This document shows positions 1-8,700 of a stretch of 64,000 bases of DNA, piece after piece. Position 1 is the stretch's first letter; each line of letters opens with the position of its first letter. Below the pieces are notes generated by a model. It did no database searches. It was not told the DNA's origin and was given only the letters and a program-made list of their open reading frames with translations. Both the position numbers and the translations under genes were made by a program. Source of the DNA: Yeosuana aromativorans (GTDB taxonomy: Bacteria; Bacteroidota; Bacteroidia; Flavobacteriales; Flavobacteriaceae); the NCBI RefSeq assembly GCF_014646655.1, contig NZ_BMNR01000001.1:190077-254076 (forward strand). Direction: 5' to 3'.

Positions 1-1
1 G

Positions 2-151
2 TCTGTAAGTGTATCAAATTTCAATTGCACGTTTAACCCTCTTGATAAGCTTTTAGAGGCTCACGAAGAAAACAAAAAACTCTATGAACGCTTATTGCAA
101 GCTGAACAAGATAAAATTGAATATTTAGAAAAGCTTTTGAAAGAAAAATAA
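2..151 (+). CDS. C-terminal end of a probable XRE-type regulator (partial)
   Basis: An open frame enters from the left edge and ends with TAA at 149-151. The visible 49 residues contain NPLDKLLEAHEENKKLYERL followed by more charged heptad-like sequence ending KLLKEK, which should form a coiled coil. From memory, this tail (NPLDKLLE, then a helix rich in E, K and L) is common after the helix-turn-helix domain of XRE-family regulators in Bacteroidota mobile elements. The DNA-binding part lies outside the window, so the family is an inference. It is followed at once by a terminator-like hairpin and points toward the convergent mobilization operon. Confidence 0.5.
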   Translation, partial: SVSVSNFNCTFNPLDKLLEAHEENKKLYERLLQAEQDKIEYLEKLLKEK

Positions 152-180
152 ATTTGCCTGATTTATATACTATTTAAAAA

Positions 181-209
181 GGGAATCATTTAAAACGGCT
201 CCCTTTTTT
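181..209 (+). terminator. Rho-independent terminator between convergent genes
   Basis: GGGA (181-184) and TCCC (200-203) close an imperfect stem, with further pairing inside, followed by TTTTTT at 204-209. An A-run precedes it, so it may also work for the minus-strand mobilization operon ending at 236. Confidence 0.5.
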
Positions 210-235
210 ATGTTTTAAACTTTGATGGTTGTGAT

Positions 236-1828
236 TTAAGATTTCAACTGGAACAGTTGCCTTACCTCAAGATGGATCCGTTCAAAATTCGCCTGTATCT
301 CGGCATCATTGTAACGGTGTCTCGGTGGTGGCAACTCCCGGGTTATGTTTGGCATTTTAAACCGTACCTTACGATCCTTTCCATCTGCAAACGAGATGAA
401 CTCACCTTCCCTTAACCGAAAGAACACATCAGATCGTATCTTGCTGACCTCCTTCTCCCCGGTGCTGATCCTGGCATCAAAGTCCAGACTGTTCTGGCTC
501 TTGCTGATCGTGGTCGTGGGTTTCTTGACGATCTCAAAAAAGCGCTCATAGTACTTGGCGGTGTCCGGGTCGTTCGCCTTTCCAAAGAACTGGTAGGACA
601 GGTTGCTCAGTATGGCACGGCTTGCCTTGTCACCGTACATCATATCGTTCTGGGTCTTGTCCTGCATCACATACACCGTTGAGATATCATAGCTGCGCAG
701 GGTCGCCGGGATTCGGTGCATATTGAGCAGCCTGATGGTGGGCGCCTCCTCAATAAGGATAAAAGAGCATTCCCTGTGCCTAACGCTCATCTGTTTGGTC
801 ATGGTATGGATGATGGTGGCGATCACAGGGGAATAGGCCGTTTCAAATTTAGGGTTGTTCACGATGGAGACCACGGCGGGATTTTTTGGGTCGTTGATGT
901 CCAAGGGCACTTCATCCGCAGAGAGCGCCATAAAGATGCGCTGCGTGCTTATCTTCTTCAGGGCATTTGCCAGTGTGCTCATCACCCCTGCCGTTTGGCG
1001 TTCCGAGTCCCTTCCCGAGATAAAGGCATCCGCCATGGCCTTGGAAGTATAATCAGAGCTCAAAAAACCAATGAGGCTATTGGCATCCAGATATTGGTAA
1101 GTGGCTATCAAATGGGGAAGCGTACAGTATTTGGGGTAGGCCGTCTTCAGTTTCCAGATAAGACCTCCCAATAGGCCTTCCACGGCATCGTTGAAGAACT
1201 TGGAAGAGCCCGCCGGGTTGGATTCCCGTTGTTCCAATAGGTTCTCCAGCAGCACCCTGGAAACCTCATTGACACTTTCCTCGTCCTCCATGTACCTCGG
1301 TGCAATGGGGTTCACCTTGGCATAGATGTCATCAAAGGAGATGATATGGAACGGGCGGCCGGATTCCTTAAAAAACGGGAACGCCATTTCGGTGATCTCA
1401 AAATGCTTGTAGTCATGGATGAGCCCACAAAACTGGTGCTCTTGAAAATGCCTTAACACATTGTAGACCACCGATTCGGTCTTGCCACTGCCGGCGGATC
1501 CAATAACGGAGATCCCCCTGCGGACGTTCTGGAGCCTTATCGAGCCGTTCTTTACCTTGATCTTCATGGAATACCTGCGTTCTGTTTTAGGTTGTTCCCA
1601 AACTGGATTTACCATAACAAAGAGCAGGTTATTGATAAATATAGTGGGCAATAGCCATTGACCCAATAGTTTCATGGACAGGTCCGGGTGCATGAGGTAG
1701 AGCAGATAGCAAATCACCAGGAGGCATCCTGAATTGAACCCATATGCATACCGCACATAGCGGAAGTTAACGGCCATCAAAACGGTCATGGAGAGATAGA
1801 TACTGATTGTTAAGGTAAGTGGTGTCAT
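236..1828 (-). CDS. mobC: Type IV coupling protein, TraG/VirD4-like (MobC type)
   Basis: This 530-residue protein would be the inner-membrane ATPase that links the relaxosome to the conjugation channel. The first 75 residues hold hydrophobic membrane segments. Walker A is GSAGSGKTES at 110-119 and a Walker B-like FILIEEA lies at 355-361. The region around YVMQDKTQNDMMYG resembles the RecA/FtsK-like core of the VirD4/TraG family. It is the last gene of a leftward three-gene block and lies 12 bases behind the relaxase gene. The size is close to other Bacteroidota MobC-type coupling proteins. The DNA is much richer in GC than the chromosomal genes to the right, which suggests transfer from another genome. 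Confidence 0.85.
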   Translation of the reverse strand: MTPLTLTISIYLSMTVLMAVNFRYVRYAYGFNSGCLLVICYLLYLMHPDLSMKLLGQWLLPTIFINNLLFVMVNPVWEQPKTERRYSMKIKVKNGSIRLQNVRRGISVIGSAGSGKTESVVYNVLRHFQEHQFCGLIHDYKHFEITEMAFPFFKESGRPFHIISFDDIYAKVNPIAPRYMEDEESVNEVSRVLLENLLEQRESNPAGSSKFFNDAVEGLLGGLIWKLKTAYPKYCTLPHLIATYQYLDANSLIGFLSSDYTSKAMADAFISGRDSERQTAGVMSTLANALKKISTQRIFMALSADEVPLDINDPKNPAVVSIVNNPKFETAYSPVIATIIHTMTKQMSVRHRECSFILIEEAPTIRLLNMHRIPATLRSYDISTVYVMQDKTQNDMMYGDKASRAILSNLSYQFFGKANDPDTAKYYERFFEIVKKPTTTISKSQNSLDFDARISTGEKEVSKIRSDVFFRLREGEFISFADGKDRKVRFKMPNITRELPPPRHRYNDAEIQANFERIHLEVRQLFQLKS

Positions 1829-1840
1829 ATGATTGCTTTT

Positions 1841-2866
1841 TTAAATGCCGATGGAGCCAGCGTCCCTGGCCACATCGATGGTTCTTTTCAGTTGTTTGAA
1901 GGCCTTTAGGGCCAATTGCACTTGGTTCGTTGGGATATTAAGGTTGGGAACATGCATGCCGGACTTGCCCATGATCTTGAAGGCCGCGCTCTTTTCGTTT
2001 GTTGGCAGTGACATCAGGTGGGCAAAGAACCTGTAGGTGTCCTTATTGTACATTTTATGGGCATTGTAGCTTTCCACAAAGTTCCGCTCGTACTTGAACA
2101 GGGTGTCAAAGGTCCTCTCCGCCTTTTCAAAAAACCCATCACGGTCAAAGCCCCGCTTGACAGGGCTGCCGTTCAGGATGGCCTCGGAGGCCTTGTGGGA
2201 ACTCCCCGGGGACAGGCTCAGCGTATTGGTGGCGTCCCTACGGCTGACAATGATATGGACGTGGGTCTGTAGCCCCGGTTTTTTCATCCCCTGCACAACC
2301 ATTTGACCACTGACTTTATGTGGCGCCCCTGCCCTCAACCTGTCAATGGTCTTTTGGATGGCTTGGTCATTGCCCTCCAGTTCCCCTCTTCTGATCTTCA
2401 CCAGGTCATGTTCCAGTTTGACGATCTCTTTCCTAAAGGGTTGGTTCTCCTTGATCTCCTTGTCAAAACCCTTATAGGTACGTTCGTACTCGATCTTGGC
2501 ATAGTATTTTATGCTGTCCACGGATACGGGGACATCCCTGTAAAAGGAACCGGCGTAGTCCTTCATGGCCTCCCTGACATACTTCCGCAGTTTTTCGGGA
2601 TCATTGCCTATATGCTCCAGTTCCCTTTGGCTTGGGCTTATGGTGAGGGAATAGAACTTGGGCTCATTTTTTCTGAGCTTGGCGGTATTGCCATCGATAT
2701 CCTTGGTGACATGCTTGGGGGACACGTGGTCGTTGTACTGGTCAAAAAAGTGCTCCTGGAGCTCTGGTTCTTTGTCCCTGTTTTCTTTTTCAAGGTAGTC
2801 CACAAAGTCACCACAGCTTTTTGAAAATGTTTTGTCCAGATGTTGTTTGGTAATGGAGATGTACAT
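1841..2866 (-). CDS. Relaxase / mobilization protein with HUH motif (MobB type)
   Basis: The 341-residue product is probably the nicking enzyme of the element. The HUH signature is visible as THVHIIVSR, with the two His at 202 and 204, in the metal-binding position of HUH endonucleases. A candidate catalytic Tyr is Y24 in FVDYLEKEN, an N-terminal motif shared by many Bacteroidota relaxases, and FYSLTISPS (71-79) looks like the family's first strand motif. It resembles proteins labelled DUF5712 or MobB, a label given from memory. It lies between the coupling protein and a DNA-binding accessory protein with gaps of 12 and 2 bases, so the three are surely cotranscribed. The tyrosine assignment is inference. 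Confidence 0.8.
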   Translation of the reverse strand: MYISITKQHLDKTFSKSCGDFVDYLEKENRDKEPELQEHFFDQYNDHVSPKHVTKDIDGNTAKLRKNEPKFYSLTISPSQRELEHIGNDPEKLRKYVREAMKDYAGSFYRDVPVSVDSIKYYAKIEYERTYKGFDKEIKENQPFRKEIVKLEHDLVKIRRGELEGNDQAIQKTIDRLRAGAPHKVSGQMVVQGMKKPGLQTHVHIIVSRRDATNTLSLSPGSSHKASEAILNGSPVKRGFDRDGFFEKAERTFDTLFKYERNFVESYNAHKMYNKDTYRFFAHLMSLPTNEKSAAFKIMGKSGMHVPNLNIPTNQVQLALKAFKQLKRTIDVARDAGSIGI

Positions 2867-2868
2867 GG

Positions 2869-3444
2869 TTATGCGTTTTTGATTTTTTCTTTAAGCGCTT
2901 CATAGTCCTCCAAGGCCATGTCCAAATGGAGCCTGGGCTTGCCAAAACTGCTTTTCACGATTCGTATCTTGGAAAACAGGATATCCTCAAACTGCTGTTT
3001 TGTTTCTCTTAGATCCCGCTTGAGCGCGTTCTTTTCCTTTCTCAGTTCGATGGCTTCCAATGACGTGGCAAAAAAGGGGTCATTTGCTGGCTTGTTGCTC
3101 CTTTTGACCTCTACTAGCCGGGGCTGTTTTTGTTTGGCAGGTGTTTTCTCGAACAGCAATTGTAGCATGGCCGTGGTGGGCCTTGTCTGGTTCTTTTCGA
3201 TGTCCTTTACAATGGATACCAGGCCATTGATCCGTTTTTTGATGTTGGCCTCCAGGGTCCGCGCATTGGGTCCCAGGGTCTCCTTTGGAGATATCTCATT
3301 GTAAAGGAAAAAATCCAGCATGGTGTCCAGAGCTTCCGTATGGGTCTTAAAGAACCGTTTGGAGAACTCCTGAAATCGCTGTACGGTTTTCTTTTTGAAC
3401 CGTATGTTACCGAATGTCTTCATTGTCGATTTGTTGCCTTTCAT
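2869..3444 (-). CDS. BfmA/BtgA-type accessory mobilization protein
   Basis: This 191-residue basic protein begins with a short ribbon-helix-helix-like region (FGNIRFKKKTVQRFQEFSKR) and continues with coiled-coil segments, most clearly around residues 125-155. That plan fits the BfmA/BtgA family, which binds oriT and helps the relaxase of Bacteroides mobilizable elements. It is the first gene of the leftward mobilization operon, directly downstream of repeats and hairpins that may be its binding sites. Two in-frame ATG starts exist: residue 1 at 3444 and residue 8 at 3423; I keep the longer one. GC content is high, as in its two partners. Confidence 0.75.
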   Translation of the reverse strand: MKGNKSTMKTFGNIRFKKKTVQRFQEFSKRFFKTHTEALDTMLDFFLYNEISPKETLGPNARTLEANIKKRINGLVSIVKDIEKNQTRPTTAMLQLLFEKTPAKQKQPRLVEVKRSNKPANDPFFATSLEAIELRKEKNALKRDLRETKQQFEDILFSKIRIVKSSFGKPRLHLDMALEDYEALKEKIKNA

Positions 3445-3448
3445 CCGT

Positions 3449-3506
3449 TTTGCCGCAAATTTTTGTCTGTTTATGCGGCCTTTAGGGGCATTTGCCGCAA
3501 ATTTTG
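3449..3506. repeat. Direct repeats TTTGCCGCAAATTTT with an inverted partial copy
   Basis: TTTGCCGCAAATTTTTG at 3449-3465 recurs as TTTGCCGCAAATTTTG at 3491-3506. Between them, TGCGGC at 3474-3479 is the reverse complement of the GCCGCA core in each copy. They lie just upstream of the accessory mobilization gene. They could be relaxosome or autoregulatory binding sites; this is inference from position. Confidence 0.7.
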
Positions 3507-3542
3507 ATTTTCTAATTCAGCTTATTCAAAACACATTTATTT

Positions 3543-3720
3543 TAAATAACTGATTTACAGTTATTTATAAAAAATCAAATAACGCAATGCCGCTTTAGCG
3601 CATTGCCCTCTTGCTATTCATTTTCGTCCAGCTCGCTGGACAAATTTTTCAAAGCTACCCGATCAAAAAATCGGCTGCTTTCTTTCTGTTTTGGCTTCGC
3701 TGAAACCCCAAGGTTACCAG
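3543..3720. other. Candidate oriT: cluster of hairpins upstream of the mobilization operon
   Basis: Four inverted repeats follow within about 130 bases. They are a 10-bp perfect stem (TAAATAACTG 3543-3552 with CAGTTATTTA 3558-3567), a nested stem GCAATG (3584-3589) with CATTGC (3601-3606) that also pairs CGC with GCG inside, GTCCAGCTCGCTGGAC at 3626-3641, and CCGAT (3659-3663) with ATCGG (3670-3674). No convincing gene occupies the stretch. Hairpins and direct repeats upstream of a relaxase operon are what one expects of a transfer origin. No nick site can be named from the sequence. Confidence 0.5.
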
Positions 3721-3863
3721 CTCTTTTAAAGTTATTGGTTTAGATGTTAAAACTGAAATGCGGAATGGTCTGAAATGGTTCGCTTTGGAATCGCAAAAAA
3801 TGGTTTTTTCCAATGTTGCGAATTTGGACGTCAGATTTTCAAAATGGTCTTGGAAAATTTGCA

Positions 3864-3893
3864 AGAAAAAAGACCTTCGAAATTCAAAGGTCT
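3864..3893 (-). terminator. Rho-independent terminator of the radC pair
   Basis: AGACCTT (3871-3877) and AAGGTCT (3887-3893) form a perfect 7-bp stem. On the minus strand it is followed by TTTTTTC. It lies 24 bases after the small gene ending at 3918. Confidence 0.8.
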
Positions 3894-3917
3894 AGTTGCG
3901 TTTTATTTTGGCTTTCC

Positions 3918-4115
3918 TCAAATATTGAACACATATTGGTACGTGTAAAGGTTTTTGATGGCTTCTTCATCCAATAATGCATCATAATCCACATGGTGCT
4001 CTTTGGCGTATTGTTTCAAATCATTTCCAAACCTGTTTTCAACATCTTCCTTGGATATTGAAAACAAACGGTTTTGGGTTTCTTCATCGAGGTTGTTATA
4101 GTTCAAATAAACCAT
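3918..4115 (-). CDS. Small acidic protein of unknown function, 65 aa
   Basis: I do not recognise this protein. Starting at the ATG at 4113-4115 gives 65 residues beginning MVYLNYNNLDEETQNRLFSI and ending YTYQYVFNI. It is acidic, rich in Asp, Glu and Tyr, and has no signal or membrane segment. A longer frame starts inside radC at 4184, but the 4115 start avoids a 50-base overlap, comes 16 bases after the radC stop and has GGAA a few bases upstream. It is the last gene before a good terminator, so it is probably cotranscribed with the RadC-type gene. Confidence 0.6.
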   Translation of the reverse strand: MVYLNYNNLDEETQNRLFSISKEDVENRFGNDLKQYAKEHHVDYDALLDEEAIKNLYTYQYVFNI

Positions 4116-4131
4116 GGTTCCAATTTTTAAG

Positions 4132-4581
4132 CTATAACAGTCCGTTATCTGAAAAGCTGTAATAGTCTCCATTTGGAACAACAATGATGTGGTCCAATAC
4201 TTTCACGTCAAAAAAAGCAGCTGCCTTCTTTATTTTTTCGGTAAGCTGTTTGTCCGCTTCACTGGGCATCAGTTTCCCGCTCGGATGGCAGTGGGATAAG
4301 ATCACGCCCACCGAAAGAGATTTTAAAATGACCGCAAATAAAATGCGTATGTCCACCAATGTGCCTGTAATACCCCCAGTTGATAATTGATAAATGCCCT
4401 TGATTTTATTGGAGTTGTTCAATAACAGCACTTTAAAGGATTCCTGTAATGCAATGGTGTTTTTATCCCATGTTTGAAAAAGCAGTTTTCCTGCATCTGC
4501 AGAACTTTTGATGGCAGGGGATTTTGAAAGGGCGATGTTTTCTTTGTAGCTTATTTTTATTTCATTAACTTTACTTTTCAT
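4132..4581 (-). CDS. radC: RadC-family JAB-domain protein
   Basis: This is a RadC-like protein of 149 residues from the ATG at 4581; the frame is open to 4623, but the added residues look non-coding. The JAMM signature is seen as SHCHPSG followed by a PSEAD segment, giving the two His, Ser and Asp expected for zinc binding. The usual family form is HNHPSG, so Asn is Cys here. An upstream Glu (in LQESFKVLLLNN) fits the JAMM Glu. Short single-domain copies like this are typical of Bacteroidota mobile elements; their role is not settled and a DNA-repair role is doubtful. It is followed by the 65-residue gene. Confidence 0.85.
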   Translation of the reverse strand: MKSKVNEIKISYKENIALSKSPAIKSSADAGKLLFQTWDKNTIALQESFKVLLLNNSNKIKGIYQLSTGGITGTLVDIRILFAVILKSLSVGVILSHCHPSGKLMPSEADKQLTEKIKKAAAFFDVKVLDHIIVVPNGDYYSFSDNGLL

Positions 4582-4661
4582 TGTTATACTTTTAAAGGTT
4601 AATAATGAAAAGAGGGCACACACTAATTGAAAACTGGTTTTTGCGCCCTCTTTATTTTTGT

Positions 4662-5022
4662 TTAATGGTCTGTTTTTGAAGTATTATTTTTAGCATCCAA
4701 TAACAACACTTCATTGACAACGATTTCAGTAATCGTGCGTTTATCTCCCTGTTCGGTTTCATAAGAGCGTGATGTCAATTTGCCCTCAACGGCAATCTCT
4801 TTGCCCTTTTCCAACATGTTTCCCAATGATTGAGGCTACCTTGCCCCAAGCCACCATATTGTGCCAGTCCGTTTCTGATTGCTTTTCCCCTTTGGAATTT
4901 TTAAAATGCTCATTGGTCGCCAATGAAAATCTTACTAATACTTTGCCATTGTCCAAAGTTGTCATTGTTGGGTCTTGCCCAACGTTTCCGATTAACTGTA
5001 CATGGTTCTTTAATGTTCCCAT
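4662..5022 (-). pseudogene. ssb: Single-stranded DNA-binding protein, frameshifted
   Basis: The frame starting at 5022 encodes an OB-fold SSB beginning MGTLKNHVQLIGNVGQDPTM and containing DWHNMVAWGKVA, but runs into a stop after GKGQ, at residue 78. The missing second half, EIAVEGKLTSRSYETEQGDK to the C-terminus LLLDAKNNTSKTDH, continues in another frame and ends with TAA at 4662. Removing one A from the GGGCAAAGAG tract (plus strand TTT at 4800-4802) restores a normal 119-residue SSB. The gene is therefore either a recent pseudogene or carries a sequencing error. It belongs to the mobile element; a chromosomal ssb would cover essential functions. Confidence 0.85.
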
Positions 5023-5751
5023 AATTAAATTGATTTAGCATCTACTAAAAAGTAGATTGGATTAATATTCAGTGATTTACTTATTGTATCCAGAAGCGTT
5101 TTTCTTTTTTGATTTTTTTAGTGCCACTTCCTTTTTGGATATTTTGATATGGTTTCATGATCTGATATTTTGATTTACTTCCCGTAGAGCCTTCAGCTGT
5201 TATCTTTTTTTGATGCTTGGTGCGGTCCAATATTCAGGCTTGGTAAGACGTATAAAAAAGGGGCGTGTGCGCCCCTGGCTTTATGCCGTTGTCCAAGAAT
5301 GAATGTTGTTGTTTTGCTGTCAAAAAAAGTAGGACAGTGATAGCTCGGAAGTGGATTGAAAAACTATGTGAAATTTAAAATGTCAGGAAGTGGGACTCAA
5401 TGGAATGATGGAATTCCGATGAAGCGGACTTAAGCTTAAAATTTGATAATGAGTTCTTTTCCATGAATGGGTTTTACGGCATGTAGTAAGAATGGGCTGA
5501 ACGAAGATGAAAAGGGTACTTATCAAAAATGAGTATGCTTAAAAAGAAAATTCACATCAATATAGGTAAATGCAAATAGCAATTATTATGATTATTGCAA
5601 AAAATGGTCAAAATGAAGATTCGTGTCATTTTGTCATCTTATTTAATTTAATTAGTTGATTTAAATAGAATTACAAGCGAAAAAAACCCTTAAAATATAT
5701 AAGGAACAATATTTGATGTACTAAAAATCTGTATAAAAATAAAGGAACGAC
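5023..5751. other. Gene-free stretch of the element
   Basis: I see no convincing gene in these 729 bases. The part next to ssb holds a perfect inverted repeat ATCTACT-AAAA-AGTAGAT (5040-5057). A minus-strand terminator lies at 5254-5275. The right half (5280-5751) is AT-rich with only short frames in all directions; it may hold a decayed gene and the promoter of the KAP NTPase gene. Confidence 0.6.
5254..5275 (-). terminator. Orphan rho-independent terminator
   Basis: GGGGCG (5260-5265), loop TGTG and CGCCCC (5270-5275) form a perfect GC-rich stem. On the minus strand it is followed by TTTTTTA. No intact minus-strand gene precedes it, so it may be the remnant of a lost gene or may shield ssb from transcription coming from the right. 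Confidence 0.75.
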
Positions 5752-8700
5752 ATGTCAGACTTAACTAACCAAGAATTCCCCAAATTCATATCTAGCACAC
5801 CTACTGGTGATGATATTTTTGAAGGTCAATCTCAAGAAAAAATATCAAGTACAATATTTAAGTTAATTAAGGAAAAGTCTCTTACTAATAATGTAATGGG
5901 GTTGGAAGGTAAATGGGGGTCTGGCAAATCCAATGTTATAGAAAACTTAAGAGGAAAATTTGATAATTGTGATTTAAATTATGACTTCTTTACTTATGAT
6001 GCTTGGGGTCATCAAGAAGACCTTACTAGAAAAACTTTTTTAGAAGAACTAATTTTTCAACTAAAAATCAACGATAGATTTAATGAAAATATCGACTGGG
6101 AAGAAGAGCTTAAAAAATTACTTGCAAAAAAGTCCACAAAAAACACCTATAAATTTCCAAAAATCAAATTCTATTGGATACTCATTACAACTTCAATTCT
6201 CTTGTTCTCTTTTTTTGACATAGTCCATGAAGACTTTCTTTCATCAATGGACATTATTAAAAGTTATAGCAATCCAAAACTAAAGCTGTTTTTAGTAAAA
6301 TATCTATTTCCGGCAATCCTATTTGTTTGGGGCATAGTTGAACTATTTAAAGGATATTTCGAATATGATAAGGATGAAAAAACAAAGAGTTTGAAATGGA
6401 AAGAACGTTTAAAAAGGTTATTCTATGTCTTTAGTGGCAACGATATAGAAACTGAAGAGCTTGAAAATATTTTTGAAGAGGAACCCTCCGTTAGACAGTT
6501 TAAAGTTTATTTTGAAAAAATCATAAACGATCTTAAATCAGAAGGCTTGATTATTGTTTTTGACAATATGGATAGACTTTCACACAGTACTAAAGTCTTA
6601 TCATTATGGTCATCAATTTATACCTTTTTCTCTGAAGAGAAAAAAGCAAATGTTTGGGTTATTATCCCCTATGACAAAGAACATTTATCAGGTCATTTTG
6701 GAGAAGGAAATAATGAAGATATAAAAACAGATAATTTTATTGGAAAAACATTTTCAACAATTTTTAGAATCTCTCCTCCAGTACTCTCCGATTGGAAAAG
6801 GTTCTTTGACCTTAAATTTAAAGAAGCTTTTGGATCGATATATAATGATGAAGAAATTGAATTTATTTCCTCATTATATGAAATAGTATTCGACCTAAAA
6901 AACCGAAGGCCTAGAGATATTATTACGTTTGTAAATAATCTTGTATCTCTTTCTCTTCAACATAATTCATCTGTAGACATAAAATATCTAGCTTTATTTC
7001 TGCTAAGAAAAAAAGAAATTTTAGAAAATCCATTGACTGCTATTTCAACTAAAAGTTTTATGCAAGGTGAAAAATATCTTTTTATGGATGAAAAAGAATT
7101 AGAACAGAATATTGCATCAATCGTATATAATGTTGACAAAGAAAAAGCCAATGAGGTTCTCTTAAGAAACAGCATTGAAGATATGTTCATAAGACCTGAC
7201 TTAGAGGTTTTAAAACAAATAAAGGATCATAGTGATTTTAAAACTTATCTGGATAATGTCATTCAGAAATCGGATTTCTCTCGTTTCATGTGCCAAAACG
7301 TTTCGTTAATCTTAGAGGAAGTAAAAGACACTTTAGGACAAACAACTATAAGAGGATATTGGGAAAAATTCGCAAATAGTATTGACAATAAAACTGAAAG
7401 TGAATTTATTACTTTCAAGGATTGGCATAAAAACACATTATTGAATGTTTCTAAGAAAACAGGATTAAAATTATCTAATCGTATTGTTCAGACGTCATTT
7501 GAAAATTATAAACAGAAAAAATCAACGGATTACTATGTTACGATACATGATTTACTTGATTTTATAAAGAAGAAGTCTTTGGATATAAATCCAAATGTGA
7601 AAAATATGGAATTTTCTCCTACTGATTTCTTAAGCTATATTGATGACTTTTCTCATTTTTCAAAAAATGTTTCTTTACAAGAAATGAATATTTCTTCAGA
7701 TCTAAAAGAACTGGACGATTATTTCATACATGCCGAAACAGGAATGATTAATGTAACTCACGAATGGTTACATGTTATTGATTATTTAATAAAAAAAGAT
7801 AAAAAGGTTTATAAATTCAATGATCTATCAAGAAAAATTGAAGAACAAATCCCATTGATTGCTTATAACAAAAAAGATGATATCGATAAAATAGTTGAAA
7901 TTTTGAAAGTTCTAAATGGGAAAAAAGAACATAAGGCTTTTGAAACAAATTTTCTAAATAACTATTTGAATACCTACGGAAATGAAGATGACGGGGTATA
8001 TTTTAATATTATTGCTAATTACATTAGCTTATTAGGTGCTACAACTCCAACAAATCAATATTTGCTTGTTGAATTGAATAGGATAGACAATTCGGACAAG
8101 ATTGCCGAAATCATTCAATACTATATTAATTATGGAGATCTATTAAAAATAATAATTGATAGCGGTAGAAATTATGCCTTGCTTAAAGAGCTAGCAAAGA
8201 AATTAACGACCAATTCTTATGGATTTACCCAAACTCTATCCTCTCTATGGGTATATGAAAATATAGGTAGGTTGCAGGACAATTTGTTTAATAAAGATAT
8301 TGAGATTTTTTTAAGTTCGTTTGAGGGTTGGAGCCAACATTTTCAAAAGAGAATTACTGATAAAAATGTATTTGATATTGGAACACCAATAATCGACTTA
8401 GTTTATGATTTTGGTGTTGAAAAGTTTAAATCTTTAAAACACTATTATGAAGTAGCTTCAAATAAACTAAAAACTCTAGATGAAGATACTTGGGCGGCAA
8501 ACTTTAGTGAACCTGACCATAGCGTTATGTCAGCTTTAGATTGTTTTATGACCAATGGTTTACTAAACACTTCAATTACTAAATCTCCAGCATTCATGAG
8601 TGCCTATGAAAAATATTTAAAGAATATTTCTAAAAGAGAAATAGATGTGCCAGCTAATAAGGATTTTTGGAATGGATTACTAGAAAATGATTGTTTAGAC

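Noticed and set aside
716-1174. Open frame of 152 codons on the plus strand
   Set aside because: It is the antisense shadow of the well-supported coupling protein, made possible by the high GC content.
2303-2824. Open frame of 173 codons on the plus strand
   Set aside because: It is the antisense shadow of the relaxase gene, which has the HUH motif and conserved neighbours.
3655-3864. Open frame of 69 codons on the minus strand between the mobilization and radC operons
   Set aside because: It runs through the hairpins of the oriT-like stretch, has no recognisable domain and no clear start context. I treat the stretch as non-coding.
3918-4184. Longer start (88 residues) of the small gene behind radC
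   Set aside because: The extra 23 residues overlap the radC end and have no better start context than the ATG at 4115.
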